Made by a program: the position numbers and the translations under genes
Shown: positions 32,901-39,834 of the stretch, in pieces
Position numbering within the stretch: position 1 is the stretch's first letter
How the letters are laid out: each line of letters opens with the position of its first letter
NCBI RefSeq assembly: GCF_019175365.1
Contig: NZ_CP059572.1
Span: 8,781,501 to 8,845,500 of the forward strand
Source of the DNA: Actinomadura graeca
GTDB lineage: Bacteria > Actinomycetota > Actinomycetes > Streptosporangiales > Streptosporangiaceae
Length of the DNA: 64,000 bases
Direction of reading: 5' to 3'
Notes under the pieces: model-generated
The model's input: only the letters and a program-made list of their open reading frames with translations
Database searches by the model: none
Told to the model about the DNA's origin: nothing

Positions 32901-34826
32901 GAGGGCGGCCAGTGAGACCATCACCGCCCACAGCACGGGCTGGACGACGTCCACCCGGCTCAGCGGCGACCCGTCACCGCGGAGGACCTCGGTCAGGGAC
33001 CAGTCGACGTGGGGTCGCAGCGCCCCCTCGCACTCGGCGATCCGAGCGGCGAACACCGGCGAGGAACCCAGCAGGTCCGCGCCCATCCCCGCCCACTGCG
33101 ACCCCTGGCCCGGGAACACCAGCACCGGACCCGGGCCGACCTCGCCGGCCGTGCCCGACACCAGGTCCGGATGGGCCTCGCCCCGGGCCAGCGCGCCGAG
33201 CGCGGCGCCGGGGTCGGGGCCCACGGCGACGGCACGGTGCCCGAACGCCGAGCGGGTCGTCACCAGCGACCAGGCCACGGCGACCGGATCGGCCGCAGGG
33301 CTCTCGCACAGCCGCCGGGCCTGGGCCCGCAACGCGGCCTCGCCGTGCGCGGACACCACCCACGGCACCGCCCCCGCCCCCTCCGGGGATGCGGGCTCCG
33401 GGGACGCGCCTTGCGGGGAGGCCGCGCCGATCGCGTCGGCGGGGGCCTCCTCCAGGATCAGATGCGCGTTCGTGCCGGAGAAGCCGAACGACGACACCCC
33501 GGCGCGGCGCGGACGCCCGCCCGCGGGCCAGGGCACCGCCTCGGTGAGCAGCCGCAGGCCGCCGGCGTCCCAGTCCACATGGGGGGACGGCTCGGCCGCG
33601 TGCAGCGTGGCGGGCAGCAGCCCGTGCCCGAGCGCCAGCACCATCTTGATCACGCCGGCGACGCCCGCGGTGATCTGGGTGTGCCCGATGTTGGACTTGA
33701 CCGACCCGAGCCACAGCGGACGCCCGTCCGGGCGGTCCGCGCCGTACGTCGCCAGCAGGGCGCCCGCCTCGATCGGATCGCCGAGGGTGGTGCCGGTGCC
33801 ATGCGCCTCGACCGCGTCCACGCCCGAGGGCGCGAGCCGCGCGTCCGCGAGGGCCTGGCGGATCACCCGCTCCTGCGCGGGGCCGTTGGGCGCGGTGAGC
33901 CCGTTGCTCGCGCCGTCCTGGTTGACGGCCGACCCCCGGACGACCGCGAGGATCCTGCGGCCGTTGCGGCGCGCGTCCGAGAGCCGCTCCAGGAGGACCA
34001 TGCCCGTGCCCTCGGACAGGGTCATCCCGTCCGCCCGCGCCGAGAAGGGCTTGGACCGGCCGTCCGGGGCCAGGCCGCCCAGCTCGCTGAACCCGATCAG
34101 CGGGGCGGGGGACGCCATCACGTACGCGCCGCCCGCCAGCGCCAGGGCGCACTCGCCCCTGCGCAGCGCCTGGGCCGCCAGGTGGATCGCCACCAGCGAG
34201 GACGAGCACGCGGTGTCGAGCGTGACCGCCGGCCCTTCCAGGCCGAGGGCGTAGGAGATGCGGCCGGAGGTGATGCTGGCGGAGTTCCCGGTCGTGAAGA
34301 AGCCCGCCGCGCCCGCGGGGATCTTGGCGTCCCCGAGGGTGTAGTCGAGGCCGTCGCAGCCGACGAAGGCCCCGGTCGGCGTGCCCCGCAGCGACCCCGG
34401 CGGGATGCGGGCGTGCTCGATGGCCTCCCACGCCGTCTCCAGGGCCAGCCGCTGCTGGGGCGCCATCCCGACGGCCTCGCCCGGGCCGATGCCGAAGAAG
34501 GCCGCGTCGAAGTCGCCCGCGTCGTGGACGAAGCCTCCCCGGCGGACGTAGGTGGTGCCGAGGTGCTCGGGATCGGGGTGGTAGAGCGCCTCCAGGTCCC
34601 ACCCCCGGTCGCCGGGCAGCTCCACGACCGCGTCGCGGCCGCCGGCCACCACGTCCCACAGGTCCCGCGGGGAGGCCACGCCGCCCGGCAGCCGGCACGC
34701 CATCCCGATGACCGCGATCGGCTCGTGCGCCGCGGCCTCGCCGTCGGCCAGCCGCCGCCGGGCCTCGCGCAGGTCCCCGGTGACGCGCTTGAGGTAGGCA
34801 AGGAGTTTCTCTTCGTTGTTCGCCAT
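29934..34826 (-). CDS. One-module type I PKS: KS-AT(mm)-KR-ACP
   Basis: The protein is 1630 residues from ATG 34826, where the docking peptide MANNEEKLLAYLKRV begins; a GTG-type start 16 codons upstream is possible but less family-like. KS: TACSSS Cys near 206, HGTGT and [15 protein letters not shown] near 656 and YASH near 759, so methylmalonyl-CoA. KR: TGGTGGIG, no LDD, Trp eight residues before the catalytic Tyr (YAAAN, near 1346), so A type. ACP: GFDSLSAVQ with Ser near 1510. Expected output is a methyl-branched hydroxyl unit. It is the first gene of a five-gene minus-strand operon (PKS, PKS, two hydrolases, epoxidase), 44 bases from the next PKS. The N-terminal coil begins much like that of the following PKS. 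Confidence 0.94.
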   Translation of the reverse strand: MANNEEKLLAYLKRVTGDLREARRRLADGEAAAHEPIAVIGMACRLPGGVASPRDLWDVVAGGRDAVVELPGDRGWDLEALYHPDPEHLGTTYVRRGGFVHDAGDFDAAFFGIGPGEAVGMAPQQRLALETAWEAIEHARIPPGSLRGTPTGAFVGCDGLDYTLGDAKIPAGAAGFFTTGNSASITSGRISYALGLEGPAVTLDTACSSSLVAIHLAAQALRRGECALALAGGAYVMASPAPLIGFSELGGLAPDGRSKPFSARADGMTLSEGTGMVLLERLSDARRNGRRILAVVRGSAVNQDGASNGLTAPNGPAQERVIRQALADARLAPSGVDAVEAHGTGTTLGDPIEAGALLATYGADRPDGRPLWLGSVKSNIGHTQITAGVAGVIKMVLALGHGLLPATLHAAEPSPHVDWDAGGLRLLTEAVPWPAGGRPRRAGVSSFGFSGTNAHLILEEAPADAIGAASPQGASPEPASPEGAGAVPWVVSAHGEAALRAQARRLCESPAADPVAVAWSLVTTRSAFGHRAVAVGPDPGAALGALARGEAHPDLVSGTAGEVGPGPVLVFPGQGSQWAGMGADLLGSSPVFAARIAECEGALRPHVDWSLTEVLRGDGSPLSRVDVVQPVLWAVMVSLAALWEHHGVRPAAVVGHSQGEIAAACVAGALTLEDAAKIVAVRARALRALSGKGTMASLGMGADQAAELIGDRDGVVIAAVNGPSSTVISGPTEPLAALVEAAQAQGLRARLIDVDYASHGPQIDQLTDTLTTGLAGVAPSRAPVAYYSAVTGTRVDTTTLDTQYWITNLRRPVRFADAVGALLDDGHRVFIEASSHPVLSAGMQECFELADVQAVTVPTLRRSHGGPVQVARAAGQAFAAGVEVDWTTWFPSDPPPPTVDLPTYAFQRRRYWVEHAPPGAAGGGGHDAAEARLWKAVEDGDPEAVAAALRLNGDGAAAGAIGPALPVLSAWRREHREQRTVDACRYRVTWTRLEEAKTRTPSGTWLLLVPAAHAEGSAARTVAEALGDRAVVAVCDETERGPLARRLADLAAGPPPAGVVSLLGLDETPHAGHPAVPNGLAATTALVQALGDAAITAPLWCVTQGAVAVNAADAPVSPAQAQVWGLGRVAALEHPRTWGGLIDLPAAPDAGTPARFAAVLAAGPPEDQVAIRSAAAWARRLVHAPPQEPDPAAAWRPAGTTLVTGGTGGIGARLALWLAREGAPHLVLTSRRGADAPGAPELAAELKALGTAVTIAACDAGDREAVRGVLDGIPADLPLTAVVHAAGVSTYAPVADLTPRALDEVLRPKSHAAQHLHELTRHMDLSAFVLFSSGAATWGSGQQAAYAAANSHLDALAEHRRAQGLPATSVAWGAWGEVGMASDDASLAFFSRFGLHPVPPDLAIRALHQAVSQGATTLTVADIDWERFTPTFTAQRPAPLLDDLPENDPSAGADGAASATPLVEELTGLPPGQRMRALLGHVQAQAAAAVGLPSPDAVPPGRPFQELGFDSLSAVQLRNQLNAATGLRLPTTLVFDHPTPQELASHLHGRLVADDTPTEDTVMAELDRWEAAWAADEADEAARRRIGLRMRALLARWTEGGTGRPDRHQDLETATAEDIFDVISTEFGKS

Positions 34827-35045
34827 CGGTGGCCGCGGCCGCTCCTCTCCGCGAGAACGGGCGCGCTTGACCACGCCCGTTCTGGAGCATCGACGGCGCC
34901 GCTAAAGCACTGCTAATCCCTCGGCGGCCGACAATGTGCGGTGACCGCGCCCGCCTTCTGGCGGCGCGCGCGATTAGCGCGGGACTAGGGCCGCTTAAGC
35001 GCGGCTCGAAAGGCTCGAACATCCCCTGGCTGAATCGAGGCTTTC
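34827..35045. promoter_or_regulatory. Divergent promoter region between PKS operon and P450
   Basis: This 219-base gap separates the minus-strand PKS operon from the plus-strand P450. It should hold both promoters. It contains CTAGGGCC at 34983-34990, a weak version of the recurring CTAGGGGT box, 55 bases before the P450 start. It also has a GCTAAT...ATTAGC pair of inverted half-sites and the partial palindrome around GCTTAAGC near 34991. No clear -35/-10 pair was found. Confidence 0.4.
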
Positions 35046-36299
35046 GTGGCAATTCCTCCCAGCGCGGCCGCCGTCGACCAGACCCCCGACCTCCTCGACC
35101 CCGCCTTCTGGTCGCGGCCGCACGACGAGCGCGCGGGCATCTTCGAGAGGCTGCGCGGGCTGCCGCGGCCCGAGTTCGTCCGCCAGCAGATCCCCGGGCT
35201 GGGGCCGACCTTCGGGTACTACGCGCTCGTCAAGCACGCCGACATCGTCGAGGTGAGCCGCCGTCCGAGGGACTTCTCCTCGGAGGGGGCGACCAGCATC
35301 GTCGGGCTCCCCCCGGAGCTGCACGAGTTCTACGGCTCGATGATCAATATGGACAACCCCGAGCACGCCCGGCTGCGGCGCATCGTCGCGCGCGCGTTCG
35401 GGCACGGGACGGTCGCCGGGTTCGAGTCGGCGGCGGACCGGATCGCCCGCCGCATCGTCGCCGAGCTGGCCGAGCGGGGGCCCGGCGACTTCGTGCGGGA
35501 CGTCGCGGCGGAGATGCCGATCGCCGTGCTCAGCGAGATGATGGGCGTCCCGCCCGAGGACTACGAGTTCCTCTACACGCGGTCCAACCGGGTCGTCGGC
35601 CCCTTCGACCCCGACTACGTCGCTGAGGGGGAGGACCCCGCCGCCGTGGTGATGGACGCGTCGCGGGAGCTCGGGGACTACATCACCCGCCTCGGCCGGG
35701 AGCGTGCCGCCCACCCGCGGGACGACCTGATCACCAAGCTGGTGCGGGCCCGGGTGGACGGGGAGAGCCTCACCCGGCAGGAACTGGTCTCCTTCTTCAT
35801 CCTCCTCGTCATCGCCGGCATGGAGACCACCCGCAACGCGATCTCCCACGCGCTCGTCCTGCTGACCCGCCACCCCGGGCAGCGTGCGCTGCTGCTGTCG
35901 GACTACTCCGCGCACGCGGCCGGAGCCGCCGACGAGGTCCTCCGACTCGCCACCCCCATCAACTGGATGCGCCGGATCGCCACCCGCGACTGCGAGATGA
36001 ACGGGCACCGGTTCCGTCGGGGCGACAGGATGTTCCTCTTCTACTGGTCCGCGAACCGGGACGAGGAGGTCTTCGACGACCCGTACCGCTTCGACCTCAC
36101 GCGGAGCCCCAACCCGCACCTGGCGTTCGGGTCGCTCGGGCCGCACTTCTGCCTGGGCGCCCACCTCGCCCGGATGGAGATGACCGTCCTCTACCGGGAG
36201 CTGCTCCGGACCCTGCCGGAGATCCGGGCGGAGGGGGAGCCCCGGCGGCTGGAGTCGAGCTTTCTGGAGGGCATCAAGTCCCTCAAGTGCACCTTCTGA
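35046..36299 (+). CDS. Cytochrome P450, CYP124/125-like
   Basis: The protein is 417 residues. It has the I-helix oxygen-binding motif AGMETTRN, the ExxR region, and a heme loop FGSLGPHFCLG with Cys369. The loop is one residue longer than the classic FGxGxHxC, as in CYP125 (FGGTGAHYCIG). The AGxETTRN motif and SANRDEEVFDDP segment also match the CYP124-126 group, better known for sterol and lipid oxidation. In polyether clusters P450s add late hydroxyls (for example MonE), which is the inferred role. Start is GTG 35046 with GAGG upstream. It faces the CCR gene across a strong terminator. The electron partners (ferredoxin, reductase) are not encoded nearby. Confidence 0.9.
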   Translation: MAIPPSAAAVDQTPDLLDPAFWSRPHDERAGIFERLRGLPRPEFVRQQIPGLGPTFGYYALVKHADIVEVSRRPRDFSSEGATSIVGLPPELHEFYGSMINMDNPEHARLRRIVARAFGHGTVAGFESAADRIARRIVAELAERGPGDFVRDVAAEMPIAVLSEMMGVPPEDYEFLYTRSNRVVGPFDPDYVAEGEDPAAVVMDASRELGDYITRLGRERAAHPRDDLITKLVRARVDGESLTRQELVSFFILLVIAGMETTRNAISHALVLLTRHPGQRALLLSDYSAHAAGAADEVLRLATPINWMRRIATRDCEMNGHRFRRGDRMFLFYWSANRDEEVFDDPYRFDLTRSPNPHLAFGSLGPHFCLGAHLARMEMTVLYRELLRTLPEIRAEGEPRRLESSFLEGIKSLKCTF

Positions 36300-36357
36300 G
36301 CGACCCCCCGGTTGCCGGGGGCTTCGCCTGCCCGCCCAAGCCGAGAAGCCCAAGCAG

Positions 36358-36388
36358 AAAGCCCGGTCCGTCATCCGGACCGGGCTTT
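36358..36388. terminator. Bidirectional terminator between P450 and CCR genes
   Basis: A perfect 13 bp inverted repeat (AAAGCCCGGTCCG / CGGACCGGGCTTT) with a five-base loop lies between convergent stops. The A and T ends give a short U-tract in both directions, so it can serve both genes. Confidence 0.85.
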
Positions 36389-36403
36389 CGGCTTCGACCG
36401 GGC

Positions 36404-37759
36404 TTAGTCGATCGACGCCTGCGCCTGGCCGAAGGGGAGCAGGGGGTTCAGCCGGTCCTCGCCGATGCGGTCGCGGAGCGCGGGATCGGTGACCCCGAGT
36501 CCCGGCCCGGGCGCGAGGCACAGCACGCCGACCTTGCCGATGTGCCGGTTCCGCTGCACCAGCCGGGCCGCCTCGGGGACCTCCGACAGGGGGTACAGCG
36601 CCGACAGCGCCGGCATGATCCGGCCCATCGCGATCAGGCGGTTGCACTCCCACTGCTCCTGGAGGTTCGCGACATGGCTGCCGATCACGCGCTTCAGCTT
36701 CATCCACAGGTAGCGGTTGTCGAACCGGTGCAGGTGGCCGGTGCTGGACCCGCAGGTCACGACCGCGCCGCCGCGCCGGACGACGAAGACCGACACGCCG
36801 AACGTCGCCTGGCCGACGTGCTCGAAGACCACGTGGGGGTCCTCACCGACCTCGGCGCGCACGATGCGGCCCAGCCGCTTGCCGATCTCGATGGCCCGCT
36901 CGGGCGTGGTGTCGCCGTCCCCGTCCAGGCCGATCTCCCGGCGGTCGATGACGAGGTCGCAGCCGAGCGCCTCGACGGCCCGCGCCTTCTCCGGCGACCC
37001 GACGACGCCCACCGCGATGCCGCCGCCGTTGCGCACGAACTGGACCGCGTAGGAGCCGAGGCCGCCCGCGGCGCCCCAGATCAGCACCACGTCGCCCTGC
37101 TTGATCCGGGCGCCGCGGTCGCTGACGAGCATCCGGTAGGCGGTGCCCGCGCACAGCGTGTTGCAGGCGGCCTCCTCCCAGGTCAGGTGGGCGGGCTTGG
37201 GGATCAGCTGGCTCGCGCGCACCAGCGTGTAGTGGGCCAGCCCGCCGAAGTTGGTCTCGAATCCCCAGGCGCGCTGCTCCGAGCCGAGCATGGCGTCCGC
37301 GTGGGACGCCGGCTCCTGGTCGTCGACCTGCGCGGGGCTGATCACCACGTGGTCCCCGACCCGCCAGTGCCGCACCCCGGACCCGGCGCGCACGACGACG
37401 CCGGCGCCGTCCGAGCCGACGACCTGGTGGGGCAGGTCGTGCCGGCCGGCCCAGCCGCCCTGCCGGGCGTACTGCTCCAGGAAGCGGAACGTCGGGACCG
37501 GCTCGAACATCGCCGACCACACCGTGTTGTAGTTGATCGCGCTGGCCATCACCGCGACGAGCACCTCGTCCGGCGCCGGCTCGGGCATCGGCACCCGGCC
37601 CACCCGCAAGGATTTGCGGACGTCCTTGTCCGACACCCCGGTGAACATGCCGGCGTCCTCGGCCCTGATGTGCGCGGCGACATAGTCGTCCGGGAGCCGC
37701 GTGCGTTCCAGTTCCGCCGGGGCGGCTCCCGCCACGACCGCTTCCGACAACAAGTCCAT
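36404..37759 (-). CDS. ccr: Crotonyl-CoA carboxylase/reductase
   Basis: This 451-residue MDR-family enzyme has a GroES-like N-terminal half with NYNTVWSAMFEPVPTF, SDGAGVVVRAG and the GFETNFGGLAHYTLV stretch typical of CCR. The nucleotide loop is WGAAGGLGSYAVQ and a late motif is HVANLQEQWECNRL. CCR reductively carboxylates crotonyl-CoA with NADPH and CO2 to ethylmalonyl-CoA, a PKS extender. It lies divergent to KAS III and 3-hydroxybutyryl-CoA dehydrogenase genes, which supply its precursor. ATG 37759 is chosen because GGGAGGGTG precedes it; an ATG 13 codons upstream lacks a clear site. A TAGGGGT box sits 80 bases before the start, at about -35 distance from a CATTAT -10 candidate. Confidence 0.94.
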   Translation of the reverse strand: MDLLSEAVVAGAAPAELERTRLPDDYVAAHIRAEDAGMFTGVSDKDVRKSLRVGRVPMPEPAPDEVLVAVMASAINYNTVWSAMFEPVPTFRFLEQYARQGGWAGRHDLPHQVVGSDGAGVVVRAGSGVRHWRVGDHVVISPAQVDDQEPASHADAMLGSEQRAWGFETNFGGLAHYTLVRASQLIPKPAHLTWEEAACNTLCAGTAYRMLVSDRGARIKQGDVVLIWGAAGGLGSYAVQFVRNGGGIAVGVVGSPEKARAVEALGCDLVIDRREIGLDGDGDTTPERAIEIGKRLGRIVRAEVGEDPHVVFEHVGQATFGVSVFVVRRGGAVVTCGSSTGHLHRFDNRYLWMKLKRVIGSHVANLQEQWECNRLIAMGRIMPALSALYPLSEVPEAARLVQRNRHIGKVGVLCLAPGPGLGVTDPALRDRIGEDRLNPLLPFGQAQASID

Positions 37760-37953
37760 GGTCACCCTCCCGCCGTTGCCGGCGTGGCGGAAATGCATAT
37801 GTCGAGACGAATTCTAATAATGGCGAACTGTGTCGGCCACCCCTAGCCGCCCGCCCCTGCCCCCTGGCCGGATGAAATGCGGGAAGTAGGGGTTGTTGTG
37901 CTCTTTCCTATGCCGAGTATTGACGGGAAGGGTTCTTTGAGAGGTTGTGACTG
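37760..37953. promoter_or_regulatory. Divergent promoter region, CCR / KAS III, with CCCCT boxes
   Basis: The gap holds ACCCCTAG at 37839-37846 (CTAGGGGT toward CCR), further CCCCT repeats at 37853-37865, and GTAGGGGT at 37886-37893 pointing toward KAS III. The CCR-side box is 16 bases upstream of CATTAT (minus strand, 37822-37817), where a -35 element would sit. On the KAS III side TTGACG at 37920-37925 is 17 bases from GGTTGT. All assignments are by eye. Confidence 0.5.
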
Positions 37954-38964
37954 ATGGTCGACTCATCCATCGGGATTCTGGCGACCGGATCCTGTCTTCC
38001 CGAACGAGCGGTCTCAAGTGCGGAGGTGGCGCGCCGGGTGGGCGTCGACCCGGAATGGATCGAACGCAAGACCCAGATCGCCTCGCGGCGCTACGCGGCG
38101 CCGGACGAGGCGACCTCCGACCTCGCCGCCGGGGCGGCCCGGGACGCCCTGGCGAGGAGCGGCGTCACCGCCGACCGGATCGGCTACCTCATCGTCTCCA
38201 CCTCCACCGGCGACTCCCCGCAGCCGCCCACCTCGTACCTGGTGCAGGAGGGCCTCGGCGCGGACGGCGCTGCATGCTTCGACATCAACGTGGTGTGCAG
38301 CGGGTTCGTGTACGGCCTGGCGCTCGCCCGGAGCCTGATCGCGCTCGATCCGGGCGCGTACGCGCTGGTGGTGGCGGCGGACGTGTACTCGCGCATCCTC
38401 GACTTCGACGACCGCCGCACGGCGGTGCTGCTCGGTGACGGCGCCGGGGCGGCCGTGGTGGGCCCGGTCCCCGCGCCGTCCGGCTTCCTCGGCTTCGACC
38501 TCACCTCCCACGGCTACGCGAACCAGCTGATCAGGGTCGAGGCGGGCGGCAGCCGGGTGCCCGTCTCGCACGAGACGGTGGACGCGGGCGGCCACTTCTT
38601 CCGGATGGACGGCAGGGGCGTCCGGGACTTCGTCATGGAGAAGGTCCCGCCCGCGCTGAAGGTCCTGGTGGACCGCGCGGGGTTCACCCTCGACCAGATC
38701 GACCACCTGGTGCCGCATCAGGCGAACGGGGTGCTGCTGTCGCAGCTGGTCGACCAGTGCGGCCTCGGCGGCGCGCGGACGCACCGCACGCTGGAGAGGT
38801 ACGGCAACATCGGCAGCGCCTCGGTGCCCGTCGCGCTGGACGACGCCGCCGCCGCGGGCCGGCTCCACGACGGTGACCTGGTCCTGCTCGCCGGGTTCGG
38901 CGGCGGCATGTCGATCGGCGCGTGCCTGCTGCGCTGGGCCGGGACCGCGGGAGGGGAGGCGTGA
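37954..38964 (+). CDS. 3-oxoacyl-ACP synthase III (KAS III/FabH-like)
   Basis: The protein is 336 residues. It keeps the KAS III Cys-His-Asn triad: Cys115 (VVCSGF), His255 (VPHQANG) and Asn285 (RYGNIGSAS). Members of this family start chains from acyl-CoA, or make acetoacetyl-CoA from acetyl-CoA and malonyl-CoA (NphT7 type). Because it is coupled by a one-base overlap (TGATG) to a 3-hydroxybutyryl-CoA dehydrogenase and divergent from CCR, an acetoacetyl-CoA-forming role in a dedicated C4 supply line is favoured. Use as a starter-unit synthase remains possible. GAGAGG lies nine bases before the ATG. Confidence 0.9.
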   Translation: MVDSSIGILATGSCLPERAVSSAEVARRVGVDPEWIERKTQIASRRYAAPDEATSDLAAGAARDALARSGVTADRIGYLIVSTSTGDSPQPPTSYLVQEGLGADGAACFDINVVCSGFVYGLALARSLIALDPGAYALVVAADVYSRILDFDDRRTAVLLGDGAGAAVVGPVPAPSGFLGFDLTSHGYANQLIRVEAGGSRVPVSHETVDAGGHFFRMDGRGVRDFVMEKVPPALKVLVDRAGFTLDQIDHLVPHQANGVLLSQLVDQCGLGGARTHRTLERYGNIGSASVPVALDDAAAAGRLHDGDLVLLAGFGGGMSIGACLLRWAGTAGGEA

Positions 38965-39824
38965 TGGCCGGGATCGAGCGGGTCGGGGTCGTCGGGTGCG
39001 GGGTGATGGGCTCGGGGATCGCCGAGGTGTGCGCCAGGGCCGGCCTCGACACCGTGGTCGTCGCCTCCGGCCCGGGCTCGGTGGAACCCGGCAGGCGCCG
39101 GCTGCTCACCTCGCTCGACCGCGGCGTGCGCAAGGGGCGCCTGACCGAGGACGAGCGGGACGCCGCGGCGGGACGCGTCACCGTGACCGCCGACCTGGAC
39201 GAGCTGGCCGGCCGCCAGCTGGTCTTCGAGGCCGTCCCCGAGCACGAGCCCACCAAGGCCGACCTGTTCGGCCTGCTGGACAAGATCGTCATCGATCCCG
39301 AGGCCGTCTTCGCCTCCAACACCTCCTCGATCCCGATCATCAGGCTCGCGCGGGCGACCACCCGCCCCGGGCAGGTGGTCGGCGTGCACTTCTTCAGCCC
39401 GGTGCCCGTCCTGCCGCTGGCCGAGCTGATCGCGTCGCTGCTGACCGCCGAGCGCACCCGGGCCCGCACCGAGGAGTTCGTCACCGGCACGCTCGGCAAG
39501 CAGGTCATCAGCTCGCCCGACCGGGCGGGGTTCGTGGTGAACGCGCTGCTGATCCCCTACCTGCTCTCGGCGATCAGGATGGTGGAGTCCGGCTTCGCCT
39601 CGGCGGAGGTCGTCGACGCCGGCATGGTCCTCGGCTGCTCCCACCCGCTGGGGCCGCTGAAGCTCGCCGACCTCATCGGCCTGGACACGATCGCCGCCGT
39701 CGCGCGGGCCCTCTACGAGGAGTTCAAGGAGCCGCAGTACACGCCGCCGCCGCTGCTGCTGCGCATGGTCGACGGCGGGCTCCTCGGGAAGAAGACCGGG
39801 CGCGGCTTCCACGCCTACGGGTAA
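38964..39824 (+). CDS. 3-hydroxybutyryl-CoA dehydrogenase
   Basis: The protein is 286 residues, the normal length for this family. It has an N-terminal NAD loop (VGVVGCGVMGSGIAEV), NTSSIPI, the HFFSPVPVLPLAEL signature containing the catalytic His, and a C-terminal helical domain starting near RAGFVVNALLIPYL. It reduces acetoacetyl-CoA to 3-hydroxybutyryl-CoA. With KAS III upstream and CCR nearby it forms a route from acetyl-CoA to ethylmalonyl-CoA. The crotonase step is missing here and must come from general metabolism. The ATG overlaps the KAS III stop by one base. It ends 10 bases from the convergent KSX-like gene. Confidence 0.93.
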   Translation: MAGIERVGVVGCGVMGSGIAEVCARAGLDTVVVASGPGSVEPGRRRLLTSLDRGVRKGRLTEDERDAAAGRVTVTADLDELAGRQLVFEAVPEHEPTKADLFGLLDKIVIDPEAVFASNTSSIPIIRLARATTRPGQVVGVHFFSPVPVLPLAELIASLLTAERTRARTEEFVTGTLGKQVISSPDRAGFVVNALLIPYLLSAIRMVESGFASAEVVDAGMVLGCSHPLGPLKLADLIGLDTIAAVARALYEEFKEPQYTPPPLLLRMVDGGLLGKKTGRGFHAYG

Positions 39825-39834
39825 CGGGCCCCGC

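Noticed and set aside
37954..38964. KAS III as a loader of a glycerate-type or other unusual starter, as in tetronate polyethers
   Set aside because: The companion genes for glyceryl-ACP (FkbH-like protein and its ACP) are absent. The coupling to 3-hydroxybutyryl-CoA dehydrogenase and CCR favours C4-CoA supply.
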